This document shows positions 1 through 24,879 of a stretch of 64,000 nt of DNA, piece after piece (the stretch's first letter is position 1; each line of letters starts with the position of its first letter). The stretch is taken from contig JAVSML010018910.1 in the NCBI GenBank assembly GCA_038503035.1, positions 1 through 64,000 on the forward strand. Reading direction: 5' to 3'. Both the position numbers and the translations under genes were made by a program. A model generated the notes under the pieces. The model worked only from the letters and a program-made list of their open reading frames with translations. It ran no database searches and was not told the origin of the DNA. This DNA is from Crocodylus rhombifer. Lineage: Eukaryota; Chordata; Crocodylia; Crocodylidae.

Positions 1-639
1 CTCCCTCTGTAGCTACCCAGGTCTGTGCTGTCCTGCTATAGCAGCCCCTGAGACAGGACCTGGCTCAGTGGGCCGTGGGTCTGACCCTGCCGACAAGTGA
101 GTGGACGCCAGGGACCGGCAGCTGCTGCCATACTGGGGCCCCCGGTCCCAGCAGAGTGCAAGACCCCTGCAACGAGGACTGACAGCCACCGGGAGCTGCA
201 GTACATCCGAAGGATGCTGACAGGCTCAGCCAACAGCCACGTCTGTGGTCCACGGGCCATGAGCTCTGTGCCTGCAGCCCGTTCCACACACTACTGGAGG
301 TCTGTTCCCCCCACTGGTCAGGGCCCTTCCTCAGCAGGGATGGAGGCACAATGCCGAAAGAGCTTGGGGGGCTGCAGACAGGGACACGGCAGGCGCTGGC
401 AGAAGCTGCCCACAGGCCCTCACTGCGACAGGCCGGCGGGAGCTCTTCTACCACCGAGATGCAACTGCCAAACCTCGCTGCTCTTGCTTTAACAGGCACT
501 GCCCTGGCAATCACCCACTTGGCTGGGCCACAAAGCAGCTGAATCGGAGCGTCGAGGGCTTCACAGATTGCCCAGTAGGTAGGACATACCTGATGGATGG
601 GAAGCAGGATGGTGGGGCAAGGTTCGGGGGTTCAATAGG
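1..639. other. Intergenic stretch beyond the ZBTB17 3' end
   Basis: GC-rich sequence past the likely ZBTB17 cleavage site. I see no exon-like segment with splice sites, no recognisable protein similarity and no clear repeat. In mammals the next gene on this side is SPEN, but nothing here could be assigned to it. Confidence 0.5.
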
Positions 640-657
640 GTTTAGAAAATAAGGGGA

Positions 658-663
658 TTTATT
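658..663 (-). terminator. ZBTB17: Polyadenylation signal AATAAA of ZBTB17
   Basis: The plus strand reads TTTATT, so the minus strand reads AATAAA, about 125 nt after the stop codon. Cleavage is expected 10-30 nt further, near 630-648. A short 3' UTR is implied. Confidence 0.7.
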
Positions 664-789
664 TAATCTAGGTCTGAGCCTGGTGGGGCAGGGGGGGCTC
701 CTTGCAGAAATACATTTGTACATCGTTTCATTTAAATAACCGGCTGGCAAAGCCGAAGCGAGCCAGGGGCTCCCCCGTGCGGCGCCCAG

Positions 790-12792
<12,003 letters not shown>

Positions 12793-12794
12793 AG

Positions 12795-15700
12795 CTGAGG
12801 AGAGAAAGCAAAGCCATGTGGGCACGGCCAGACCTAGGACTCTGCAAAGAGGGGGGAGCAGATAGCAAAGTGCATTCACAAACACCCTAACGTGACACAA
12901 GTAAAGCAGGGGTATGAGGGCACTGCCAATGCCCAACCACCGCAAGGGGAGGAGGTGGTTGTTAGGAAACACTCAGAAGATCCAAGGGACTGTAATACTG
13001 ATCTATACCTTAAGGAAAAAAATCCTTGTAAATAATTCACACCCATCATGCTGTGCAGCCAGGTAGCCTACATAACTGTATGCACTTCGTCTCCTCCCTC
13101 CAAGTCTCTATGGCTGCATCTAAAAACTGCGTTAGAAGAACCCTGCCTTTTCCAAATCATGCACTCAGGAGTTAGGAAGGGCCTGATTTAAGGTTGCCCA
13201 TGAGAAATTATTTCAGGCCCCATGCTTGCAGTCATTAATCACAGGACCCTGTGGGCCTGAGCACAAGGGTGGCAATTATATTTGCTCCTGATTCAACGTG
13301 TGGTGCTCGGCTTTCTGTAGTCCACCCCCGTATACTGAATATGAAATCCTGGGCACTCCTATGACATTTTCGTTGAAAAAAGGCAGTGCCGCTCTGTTGC
13401 TGTATGCCTGCGGTTCTGGGGCGCACAGAGATCGTTTTCCAACGACTGGACAAAACTCTCAAGTGCGCTCTAATGGTTCAATTTGTAAAGTCCAGGGACT
13501 GATTTCCACCCCCCCCCAAAAATGTTCCATGTTTTTACAGTACTTTATAGAGGTCTTGCAGCACAGCTCCAATTGACTCTGGTTGCAGTGGGAGGCTCTC
13601 CGCACTTCTGTGAATCTAGCCCCCGAAATCTCATGGCCTCTGGTGCTAAAACCCTTTCTTTGGGTCCAGAACGGAGCAGGAGAAACAGCATCAAGGCCCA
13701 CAGCTACTGAGCAGGTGGCACAGGGAATCCTCCGTCTCCTTGCATGCAGTCCCAAACTCAAGAGGGTTTCAGCTAGCCCAACCAAGCTGCCTCACGCAGC
13801 AGATAAGCTTTAAGGAGCAGTCACCCGAGCTGATCATTATGCTACAGAGCAGATGAACACCTAGCAATATCCCAAGCAGCCCAAGGGTGGGGGCAGGGAG
13901 GTTGGTGTTGGAGTACGTGGCTTGTCTTTAAATAACTTGCAGAAGCAATTCTTGCAGCGAGAGGTGTTTTTAGCAGAGGCAAATGCAAAGGGGAAAACTC
14001 TGCCTTGGCTAAGTACAGCTGAGTGCTGTAGCAATCGATGTGCATCACCAGGTTTCAGCTTCCATCTTGCAGCCGCACGGCAGAGCCAACATAAAAGCCA
14101 CTTGAGTGCGTGGGGCTGACCGTGATGGATGGACTGGCCTTAAAACTTACACAGGTTGGACAAAAAGAAAGCCTCCAAAGGACTTGGCCTGTGCTTCTGG
14201 AGTTGGAGAATTACACTGTAGGATATGCTTCTGCGTGCAATGTCCTGTCCCTTTCCTGTTACTCCTACCCCTTAGCAAACAGAAGAAGCATATGCTGACC
14301 CTTTCAGGAAAGCTGTGAAAAAAAACACCCTAGGAGTCACTCCATGCTTTTTCCAAAAGGAAGGATATTTGTAGGGGAGGGAGAGACACTTGCTCTCCTG
14401 AGCTCCGCTGCTCACATCGTCTGTTCACCCCCTGAAGTCATAATCCTGTTTGCGAATCACTCCCACAGCAGCAAACTGCATTCCTACACAGGCTCAGTTC
14501 ATGGGTTCAAATGAGCGAGGAAAAGCATCAGGCACATATGCATGCTTAACAGTGAATAAATCAAAGACTTTGCATTCATACTCAAGCCTTTGTTCATAAA
14601 AGCCGGGAAGAGAGGTAGGAAATTCAAGGTTTTCCAACCAAAACTCACAGAAGCAAATTAGACAAATCTTGTGGAATGATAAAAATTCAGAAGGAAAGAC
14701 ACCGGTAACATTCAACACGCAATTAAGGTACGTGGGGAACGGTCTGTAGGGTGCGTTGGTGGCTTTAATAAAGAGGATCAGGTCGGAACAACGTCCCTAG
14801 AAGAACCAACGCTGTCCTTCTTAGCTCCTACCCAGAGGGACCCAAATGAAGAACATGTGAGCAGACCGCATGGGGAAAGTGTCTTATTTCCAAATTCAAA
14901 AAAACAGCTCGAACAAATTGAATTGTTTTGCAAAAAAATCTTCCTCTCTGGGCCCAGCCCCCAAATCAGATCATTTTAGGCCCAGTTCAGAAAACTGCTC
15001 TGCGGTGAGCGAAGCGCGTGGGAAGACTCAGGAAGAGAGGCCCCGAGATGAGTTAAGAAGAGTCGCACCCGCTTAGCCCTAACAATACTGCAAGTGGCCG
15101 CTGTCCTCAGCCAGAGATCTCAGCTGACAAAGCTGCGGGCAACACAGGGTAGGACAAAGTTGCTAAGAGAAGTCAGTTCATTTTTCGAGTGCAAGACGGG
15201 GGCTGTCTACACCACCCTGAGCAGTGCCCCAGAGCATCTCTGTGAAAACCCCCTCCTGCTCCGCTGTGCCAAGTCCTGGTACCTCACCCTGGCACACAAC
15301 CAGTGCCACTCAAAAGGCAGCGACCTGGCATTTTTTGGGCATGCATTTGCTGGGAACTGGCAGGAGCGGGTAGACTTTGACTGCAACACCCCTCAGCACT
15401 GTCAGCTGTGATAAAGACATACCCTTGGACTCGTAAAACCCGCTTATTCCAAAAAGAGACAAAAGAAACAGGGACAGCGAGGCTGAGAAGTGGTCGGCGG
15501 CTTTTAGCCAGGACACGCTTTTGAGACTGGGGCGGCGGCAGAGTGAGACTGCTATATAAAGCAGCCATGAAGCAACACCACAAGGAACCAGAACCCCGAG
15601 GAGCGCAGATCGCTTCCCGATTCCCTGCAACTTCCTTTCTCTCTTGCTCCCCAACGGGTCTTGGAGTCACAGAAAGACATCAGAGCGGCCGGGGGATCTG

Positions 15701-18700
15701 GCAGCGACGCATGCACCAAGCAGCACAGAAAGCTGCCGTCTGCGCAGCGCTTTTCCCGAGCGAGACGGTCACTTCCCAGGCTCTCAGCATCCCAGGCTGC
15801 TCTCGAGTCCCTGGCTGAGCGGTGTGCCTGGCACCTACCCTCCGACAGCTAGAGAGGCTGATACAGAGGGAGCTGCTGGACTCTCTGTGGGCTTGAAGAG
15901 ATGCGGTGGGCAGCTACAGACATGTTGGTGGATGCAGACAGGTAATACATGACCCGGGCAGCGTGCTACACACGGGGACAGCCCGCAGCAATAGCCTCTC
16001 ATCCTGAAATGACTCAGACGTAGGATGAGCAGCCCCGAATGTAGGTAGGAGGCGATCTGCTCTCTCGCACATGATCACATATTCACTGGTTTCCATGGCA
16101 CCAGGTTGGCGGGGTGCCCGGGGCAGACAGGAAAGCAAGAGGTGGAAGCTTTCCCTTTTGGTGAGTTCAGCAGCTCTGGGCTCAGCTTCTAACCCAAAAT
16201 GCAAGCCTAAGCTTTAATGCAAAAATCTCTCCGAGCTGTCCGGGCAGGCTCCATTTAATTTACTCACGGCACTCAGGCGCGGAGAGACGCGTCTTTCTGC
16301 TGCACAAATGCCCCTCGTGTCCTTTGGCTTTTCCGTGCCCGTGATCCTAGCATGCAACCTGCCGCTCGGGCAGGCTAGAGGCGGCAGGCACCGAGTACAG
16401 CTGACAGAGCCTGCCCGAATAAGCTATGAGACTGGCCATCTAGGGCTCAAAAAATGCACCGAGGCCAGAGCCAGCAGCACCTGGAAACATATAGAGAAAG
16501 AAAAGGAGATGGCCTCATTAGTGAGGGACCGGTTCCTCCCTACACTGGTGTTCAGGGGCCGGGCTGCAGTACTGAAGGGGAAGATGACTACATTTTGGGA
16601 ACCTGCAATGGAGCGGATTGGGGCTCCGCCGAGCGCTAGGTTATCAAGCAATAATTGGACCCAGAGAGATCAGGGTATGTGTATGCTGTGACAGCACCTG
16701 GCTGGCTTTAAAGAGCTTCGGTTAAACACTGCTGTATTTAACATGCATCTGCTGTGCCTCACCGCCGAGCTGATGTGATTCTTGTGATCTCCTTGGAGCC
16801 TTCCTTTCCAGCGCGCTGCGATGTAACCTTTTCAAAAATTCACACACCCCACAGCAGCAATTTGCTGCAGGACTTTCAAGGATTTATTAAGGTTACAGTA
16901 TCAATAAAGCTCAAGAGCGATAATGAGCAGGGGAAGTCAGATGGGTTATAATTAGAGAGAAGACAACAAGTTCCTCCGGCAGGCTGTGATCCACGAGGCT
17001 CGGCCAGTGGAAGAGCCCTCCCCTTAGCATTAAGCTGTGACACACTGATGCGAACCTCGGTTTTCTCCTGCCAGGAGAAATCAAGAGTTTCTGTGGCTTG
17101 CGTGCAGCCATCAGAGGATCAAGTAGCATGGGCTGAAGGCACTAATCCAGACCGATAAACTTGAGCAGCAAAAAGGGAAGGCTTTTGGCTTTCCACCCAT
17201 GCACTCTTTCAAGCCGCCTTCTGTATTCGGAGATGCTTTTCCCTTCAAACACTTGGTTAAGCCCTTCTGAACAGAGCTGACACAAGAGGTTTTGCTCCTG
17301 GTAATAATATCACCAGCACACTGCTGCTAAACACGAGAACCGTTTATCTCTGCCTCTCAAAAACTTTCTGCCCGTGGTAAATGGCCCTGAAGAGGTCTCA
17401 GCTTTACACGTGGCGACGCGCCGGGATCTCAAGTGACTTGTGACCCTGGGCAGGATCCACGCTGGAAGATCTGGCTCTGAGGTTTAACCACTACACCATC
17501 CCTCCTCCGATGGCACATATTCCTGTAATGACACTTGGCAATGAATGGTTTAGAAATAACTTCCACCTCTTTCACTCAGGCTACTTGTATCCAGCATTCC
17601 CCGGCCCTGTGACAAAGGGTACAAAGTTAGCTTAAATCTGAAATGGGAGTTGCTGTGACTAATTCAGTGGTTCAACGCAGCCTATTCAGCTTCATAGGGC
17701 TGCCTGCACTGCAGGAGAGATCAGGAGGGATCCCCCTGCCACTCTGCCTTTGCCAGGGCGGTGTTGAGGTTACAGCCTTAACAGAACAAAGTCTCCAAAA
17801 AGCCCGAGGACCTGGTGATCCTGTATGAAGAAAGGGCTGCTGCCTTCCCTTTTCTAGCTTGCCACATATCCCAAGAGCAAGTCTGATCTGAGCTCCCACC
17901 CCTGACATATTGCACCAAGACCTTTCTAGCACACGCTGCTTGGACTCATAAAAAAACCCATGTTCTCCGATATCCTTCCAGGCTGTTATATTCCCCCAGG
18001 TAATACAGCCACATACTTACACTTGCACAACAGGCAAAGTGTGGGTTCATTTCAGTCACAGCTCCTTTTGTTACTTCTTTAGAGAAAACTCTCTCTTTGC
18101 TGGACGCTATCTCCTTTTTGTCATGAGCTAGCTTTCTGCACTTCAACCTGCCGTGACTATAGAGGTAAATATTCCTCCACTCCCATCAATCTGGCATTCT
18201 CATTACAAAGGATGGAAATTTCCACCAGAAACTGTGAAGTCACAGAGCTGAAGTTAAAGCACGTGCTATTTTATTCTGAAGCAATGAATCCCACAAAGCT
18301 CCATTACAGCATTCGTTTCCTTTCGGCTCTCAAGACCCCTGAATCCGACCGTCTCAGACCTGGATTTGGCAGAGTGCAATGCACTTAAATGACAGCCCTT
18401 GTCTGCACCTCATTTGCACTTCTTCAGCTGCAATTTGATTTCTTCATGTCCTGGATCTTCTCTCTCTGCTCCTAAACACCAGCAATGCATTGGCTTTGCC
18501 CAATTTAGCTGATCCTCCAAAACTTTCCAAGATGACATGAAGCATGAAGGCAGCCCTGTAATAAGCTGGATAAAATACCTGTAAATACCTGTAACAAGCC
18601 ACACTTATGGCTCCTCCTGGCCTCCCTGCGCTATGACCACCACCACCCCTTCCTTGGAAGCACTTGGAGTATTTCAGTCCCTCCAGTGGACACCACATCT

Positions 18701-20280
18701 CTTTAAAATTAGCTTTCCACCAAGATGTTTCCATCTTCTCTCTGAAATGTGGGCGAGTTTCCTTTACTGACACCCTGCTCCCTTTCAAAATTATGCTGAC
18801 CCATGGCCAGCACAAGCAATGCTGAGTGCAAGACCAGCAATAGGCTGAATGCCCAACACGTTCTGAGCCTATTTGAAGATTTGAAATGGGAGATTTTACC
18901 ACTGGAAAAAAAGAGAGAATCCCTTTCCACGCACAGAAATAAGCAACAGCTTCCAGCTCTCGTGCTCAGAGATGGGACTTCAAAATCACGGTAGTTTTAG
19001 ATGGTGGAAGCTCATGGTAAATAAATGTTAGAAGCTATTTTGCATGTGAACCATAAGCCCTGTGCAATTGGACTCTGGGTTATGAAGGTATCTCAGCGTT
19101 ATAAAATAAAGTAATACAAGAAGCAGTTCTGCTCATCAAGAAAAATAAAAGTTGTAAAGATTTTCCACAGTGTTTGTTTTTCCAAGCATCAGGTGGCTTA
19201 GACAGCACTATTATGCAGTCTGCGTATGTAGGATTTTATTAGTTCCAGGTTAGGGTGACATGCATGCCGCACTTAAATTAGAATTTCGTGTTTGGCCAAG
19301 CAAAAGGCACCTCTTAGTCTCCATCTCTGTCAAAGGGGGAGAGATCTTCTTAGAAGCCATGATCAGACAACAAAACAGAAACCTGCTTGCTAAAATTACT
19401 CACAGTCCAGTGGGAACTGACTATTACTAAACTGAAATCAGGTTACTGGTCCACACTTCAAGAATTACATCAATGTACTTGCAAGTTTGTAAATATTTTT
19501 ACCTTTTTTTCCATGAACAAACATCCCCCAAATCCCAGAGTCAGTGGCAGAGATAAGAGCAGTACCCCAGTCTCTCAGTTCGCAGTCCTGGATCTTCTGC
19601 TTTGGACCATGCTGCCCTCTTGAATGTCAAGGAGACCTTCTCATCAGGGTTTACTTCCTACGGAACAATTGCTCTATTCATCAGCCAGGCTTATCAGAGG
19701 GTCCAGAGTTACTAGAAAAAACCAATTTTAGCATGGCTTTATATTCAAAGGTGATGACTTGCAGATATGCAGTGCCGTTGTGGATTACTAACAAGGCTAA
19801 AAGATGGGTTTAGTTTAAAATTACACAAAAAGGGGAAAAATAACAGCTCTGGGAAAGGCTGGATACATCATTACTGTTAGGTACAAGAAGGTGACTAATG
19901 CCCGTGCCTTTCTCCTGGTGGGGTTCGTCACACCTGACTTGAAAGGCGGATGTCCAGAATAGCTAGTGACAAGACTAGAGTAATACAACTGCTTTGGTTT
20001 GGTCAACTGATCTTTTACAATTTTTTACTTTATTTTGTCATTCAGATACTATAACGAATGTGAGGCTGTTGGAACAGCAGCCAGATACAGTTGATGCCGC
20101 ACTGGTGAACAGCAATATTTTTACCAGGCTACTCAAGCTCAGAGCAGTGGCTTACTTAAGCAGATCACTTCCAGTCTAATAACATGCTGTTTGGTCTCAG
20201 TGAACTGGATGCTCTATTTCTATGATGCAGCTTTAAAGAATAAATAGGAATAAACAGCAAAAACATGCTAATGGCCCGGT
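12795..20280. other. ZBTB17: ZBTB17 intron 1, 3' two-thirds: mostly unique sequence
   Basis: No exon, RNA gene or clear repeat was recognised. It holds ordinary AT-richer intronic sequence with short homopolymers (for example a C run at about 13510). Intron 1 is the only large intron of the gene and a natural place for regulatory elements, but none could be supported. Confidence 0.5.
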
Positions 20281-20465
20281 GGTGAATGGCTTGGGCTCAA
20301 CAGCATGTTTTGCCACAGACTCACTGGGTGACCTTGTGCAAGTCACTTAGCTTCTCCAGTTCGGTTTTCCCGTCTGTACGAGGGAGGTGAAAGCATTACT
20401 CAGCTTCTGAGCAGCGTCGTGAGGATAGTACATTAAGCATTGGAAAGCGCTCAAACAGCATGGTA
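20281..20465 (+). repeat. MIR SINE
   Basis: Clear MIR-type body: ACTCACTGGGTGACCTTGTG, AAGTCACTTAGCTTCTCC, TTTTCCCGTCTGTACGAGG, and a tail with GTGAGGATAGTACATTAAGC and AAAGCGCTCAA. Ends are approximate. Confidence 0.8.
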
Positions 20466-20594
20466 GTAAGGGCCATAGATGAGGGAGAGGCCACAGAACT
20501 ACGCACTTCCAAGTCGCTCTGGACATCTCCTCTCCCACTGAGGTCAGAATCAGAAGGCTTGGCCATCTGCAATAAACTCAATAAAACGCTGCCC

Positions 20595-20700
20595 TTCAGA
20601 AGTCCATTCTTAGCATCTGACGAAACAGGCTCATCTATGAAAGCTCATGCCTCGCTGAACCAGTTAGTCTCCAAGGTGACACCGTGCCTGGCTTCAGACA
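20595..20700 (+). repeat. Dispersed repeat tail ('atctgatgaagt ... gaaagctcatgc' type)
   Basis: Reads GCATCTGACGAAACAGGCTC, TATGAAAGCTCATGCC and CAGTTAGTCTCCAAGGTGAC, the 3' part of a repeat common in turtle and crocodilian genomes. A related copy lies at about 27055-27115. Family name not assigned. Confidence 0.5.
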
Positions 20701-20739
20701 GACATGAAGGAAGTCGAGTCTGCTAATAGGTTAGACAAT

Positions 20740-20828
20740 GCGTTTGTACAGGGCAGTTTGTACAGGCAGGGGTTAGACTAGGTGCGACCTTTGGAGGTCC
20801 CTTCCAGCTCTACTGTTCTATGATTATT
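20740..20828 (+). repeat. CR1 LINE 3'-end fragment
   Basis: Contains GGGGTTAGACTAGGTGCGAC and GGAGGTCCCTTCCAGCTCTA, ending near TTCTATGATT, the usual CR1 terminus. Plus orientation. Confidence 0.85.
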
Positions 20829-21604
20829 GTAACAGCAAAATATAAAACCATTATTCCCAAATCAACCCATTACCTACCAAGGACAAGTGAGCTGATCTGA
20901 ATGTACAGATCTCACTGTCTCTTCTACTCTGGTTCTTAGCTGTGCCCATCAAAGTGGTATCCAGGCTAAAATAAAGAGCGAGGTAACTCACACTTAAGAA
21001 TGAAGCCAAGCTACTAGAGTGACAGTGCTTTGAGCTGTACCCTCTCTACAACATACCTGTGTTGTTCTCCCTCTCAATCTCTTCCTGACATTGCTGTCAG
21101 GATTTTTTTATTGCCGTATCAATCACAGTGATGGAAAGCTTAGCATGAGACACCTTCTGTAGTGATGGCACAGCAGCAGTGGGACTGCAGGATCACATGC
21201 ACATCCGAGTGGCGATCCTTGTTAGCGAGGTTACGTGGCAGACAAATGACACACTTTTTGGAGTGCTTCAGCCCTGAATTTATGCTTCATAGTTAAATGT
21301 TAACAATTTTCAAGGGACCATAACCTTCATTTTTTTAAATTTAGTAATCGAAATTAGGAATTAGATTAGGATGGTCATGCCAATCTGATCTCGCAGTCTG
21401 GCTAGTACGGCATACTTCAGAGGAAAGCACAGTCTCCATAATGGACAACTACAGAACAGCTTGCTAACAGACATTTCTTTCTAATCCTCAGTAACGTAAG
21501 ACTGGCTTCGCTATCTTGAAGCACAAGGTTTTATATCCACCCTCTCTTATTTTATCAGCTCACACATAACCAAAGAGGATAATGTTATCCATGCACATGT
21601 TTAA

Positions 21605-21920
21605 CCTGTTTAAAATGTGTTAAGATTTTGGCTTTGATGTAGTCCAGTGACAATGAGTTCCACAAGCTGACACACAGCATGTAAAAAGTTTCCTTATATC
21701 ACTTTTAAATGTGTTGTTTTTCAATGTCACTGAACTCCCGCTGGCTCGGGTCCTGAAAGGATACAAAGCTACAGACGATTTACTTTCTGTTTATGGTCAT
21801 CTTCCCTTTTAGTGCACCAACTCCATGCCCCAGAAGGATCCTAATCTTTCCAGACAGATCCTAATCTTGGCAGTCTCTGCAGACAGAAATCTTTCCCTGC
21901 TTCCAACTAATTTTGCCACT
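21605..21920. repeat. Degraded amniote dispersed repeat (unnamed)
   Basis: The phrases CAATGAGTTCCACAAGCTGA and AAAAAGTTTCCTTATATCAC resemble an old interspersed element found across amniotes. Orientation and family are uncertain. Confidence 0.35.
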
Positions 21921-22038
21921 GGTCCCTACATGCCTATCAAAAAAACTGGCAAAAATTGAAGGCAACGTGTACTGAACTCAGCTTTCAAGGTTAGAACATG
22001 CCATTAATTTGCATCACTGCATCATCATCGTTTTAGTA

Positions 22039-22567
22039 CAGGCAGTCCCTGACTTACAACACTTTGAGTTACGTTTCGCACTTACAACATGTATAAATGG
22101 ACACCCTGTTTCAACTTTACAACACTTGATCCGACGTGACGCCACGCCAGCGAACAAGTCGCTGTCACCCATCTCCCTGGAGAACGTCTGTCCAAACTTC
22201 CTTGGACGCTTACTTTAAGAAAGCCGACAAGACTCCAGAAAACCCTGCAGCCAGGACTCCAAGAAAAATCTAGCCAAGAACCCTTCAAAAAGTCCAGCAA
22301 AGTCACCTCAAAGAAGTCCTTCCAAATCAATATGATTGCTATTTACAATATAAATACATTAATGTAACTATATTACTCATCTATAATTCTTTGAGTACAA
22401 AATTCTGGGTTATTTTTGGTAAAAATGGGGTATCGGGCCTTGGTTCAGGAACCAATCCCCCATTTATAGCATTGTTTCCTAGGCGAAAATCAGTTCTGAG
22501 TTGCAATGTTTTGACTTAAGACACTGTTTTAGGGAACCGATCGTGTTGCAAGTTCGAGAGCTGCCCG
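22039..22567. mobile_element. Tigger-like (TcMar) DNA transposon, non-autonomous, about 529 bp
   Basis: Left end CAGGCAGTCCCTGACTTACA and the reverse complement of the right end CGGGCAGCTCTCGAACTTGC align as imperfect terminal inverted repeats. Both are flanked by TA (22037-22038 and 22568-22569), the target duplication of Tc1/mariner elements. The ends resemble the 'caggcagtcctcgacttac' ends of Tigger elements. No intact transposase frame is seen inside, so it is a deletion derivative or MITE. It lies in ZBTB17 intron 1. Confidence 0.8.
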
Positions 22568-23837
22568 TACTCTCTACCGTACCCCTTATGCATCCCGACA
22601 GGCTTGGCTCTTTTGGCTCATCACCGTGCACTGACACAGCAGATGTTTTTCCTGAGCGGTCTACAGTGATCCCCAGCCCCAAGCAGCTACTATTTTGAGG
22701 GGCATGTTGCAGAGATGTGACAAGAAAACAGTATTCTTTGGTCAGCAGTGAAAATGAAGCCATGTTTTTCATGTTCTACCTCAACGCATGTAACATGTCA
22801 CGTTAAGTGATGAACCGTGACAGGCAATGAAACTATTGGTGGGAAAGGATCTAATGAACAAAGACCTGCAAAGGTGCACCGTCTTCTCCCTGCACAAATC
22901 CCAGCCACTGAGAAGACACTTCTGCTGTGTGTTTGCACCCTAAAGCAGGGTCTGGGCAAAAGCTCTGGCTTGAGTGGGCTTTTGCAGCCTGGGGAATCAG
23001 GAAGACGAGGGCTCAGACACCCCCAAGGTTATCTCACATGCTGAGATGTCTCACTCCCGTTTCTCATATCAGGCTCTAGCTGCTAAGGTTTCATACTCGG
23101 GGTAGTAGATATCTGACAGTTTTCAAGCCCTGCCACGAGGATCCACTCCCACGTGATTAACACGCGACACGCTGGCAGTGAAAGTGCCCAGCATACAACC
23201 TATAAGTGGTTACACACTGATAATTCCCGGCCATAAAACGTCGTAGGAATCAAAGGGCTTGCCTGACCGTGGGACACCAAAGTGCCGCTCCTGGCTAGCA
23301 AAGGCAGCACTAGAAAAGCCCTGGAAGCTGCTTTATTCTCACCCTGCTCTCACAAGCATCACCTCTCTGACAAGACCCGTAAGCAGCTCAGACGCATCCC
23401 AACTTCAGAGGTACTGAGGAGCTGCTATTTCTGTGTCACAGTAAGAAATGCTCCTTACCGTGGGAGCTTCCAGAACGCTACGTTCAGCGAACCGGCTGCA
23501 ATTAGCCTTCGATTCCTCTTACAGACACAGCTGAGGAGCTGACGTGTCAGGCACTGGAAAGACCCCCAGCAACATTAGGGAAAGTCACAATTCAGGCCCA
23601 CGGAGATTTGCAAAGAAACATGCTTTACGGATTCCACTCTGCTGTCAACTGCGCGGCACCATCCATCAAACTAAGCCGACACAAACTTCTGTAACACCGA
23701 GCTTTACTCATAAAACACACGCAGATAGGCTCAGATGCGTCACCAACACAACAGTACGATCTATTTATTCCTACAAAACGCCCCTCCAGCACCCAGGTGC
23801 TGCACTAACACAAACGTACTTAAAATGACACACGATA

Positions 23838-23884
23838 CAAAAAAATATACATATATAAATAGATATATACACATATATATAACC
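23838..23884. repeat. AT-rich simple repeat (TATACATATA type)
   Basis: Alternating A/T with occasional C, in ZBTB17 intron 1. Confidence 0.8.
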
Positions 23885-24030
23885 TGGGGTACCTCTGCTT
23901 TGCTTAGGGAGTTGCTTTTAGATCAGTGGTTCTCAACCTTTTTTTGTACCAGGTTCGGGTTCTGTACCAGGACCCGTTTGTAAACATCGATGGGCAGTCC
24001 CAACCCAGCGCCCCTCCGCGTGAGGGGCAC

Positions 24031-24046
24031 GGGGGGGGGGGGGGGG
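24031..24046. repeat. Poly-G tract (16 G)
   Basis: Homopolymer following a segment starting CAGTGGTTCTCAACCTTTTT at about 23924, which resembles the end of a hAT-type element common in vertebrates; only one end is visible. Confidence 0.7.
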
Positions 24047-24649
24047 TCCCAAGCAGCCCTTTGCAGGCTGGAGCACGTGGGAAAACCCACGTTTTTCTCC
24101 TTTAAAGGAGAATCATTTTGGAAGTTTGCTCACGACCCGCCAGGTATTCTCGCCATGAGCCACAGGGTGAGAAATGCCACTTTACAGGATGTCCCGACAC
24201 GTTCCTGGTGCGTCGAGACAAGCCAGAAACTCGGCAGAAGGGACGCGCTGATTCCCGCCGGCCACCGAGGCTCTCAGGGCCGGCAGCAAACCTCAGCAGA
24301 GCTGGGAACGAAACCGGGCCGCGGAGGAGCGAGGGCAGAGGGGTCGGGCGCAGATCCACCAGCGCGTCACCGTGATTGTCCACCGGTCACAGCCCAGCAG
24401 ATGCCCCACGGCCCCGGGGGGGCTGCGGGAAGGCGGCTCCGTGCCATCGTGGGAGCCCAAAAGGCCGGTTCGGGGGCTGGAGGGGGCCCGGGGAAGGCCC
24501 CATGCCCAGAGGTGGAGAGGGACGGCGAAGGGAGCACGCGGGTGCACCGGGGCTGGGGTCAGACGGTGCCCCACCCCCGAGGGGCATCAGAGGGGGGAGG
24601 GGCAGGGCTGGGCAGAGCGGGTTCGAGCCCCGGGCCAAGGCCAGCATTA

Positions 24650-24775
24650 GCTGCAGCCCCTCCCCCCCGGGGTAGTTACCCCCCCCCCCCCGGGAACCCC
24701 CCCCCCCACGGACAGCCCCCCCCCCCCCCCCCCCTCCCCGGGGGGGTCCCCCCCCCCCCCCCGCAAATCCCCCCC
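24650..24775. repeat. C-homopolymer cluster (G-rich on the ZBTB17 sense strand)
   Basis: Several runs of 9 to 19 C separated by short GC spacers, including 19 C at 24716-24734 and 15 C at 24748-24762. On the minus strand, which is the sense strand of ZBTB17, this is a strong G-quadruplex candidate just inside intron 1. Base calls in such runs are often unreliable. Confidence 0.85.
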
Positions 24776-24850
24776 ATGGGCAATCACCCCCCATGGGCAA
24801 TCACCCCCCCGGACATTTACCACCCTCCCCCACACGGGGAATCACCCCCC
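24772..24850. repeat. Short tandem repeat, unit about 16-17 bp
   Basis: Two near-perfect copies of CATGGGCAATCACCCC and two degenerate ones follow the C-rich cluster. Confidence 0.7.
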
Positions 24851-24879
24851 ACAACGAGGCGACCCCTGCCCCCGGCTAC

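Noticed and set aside
1..639. Possible SPEN 3' end
   Set aside because: SPEN is the expected neighbour in mammals but no matching coding or clear 3' UTR signature was seen.
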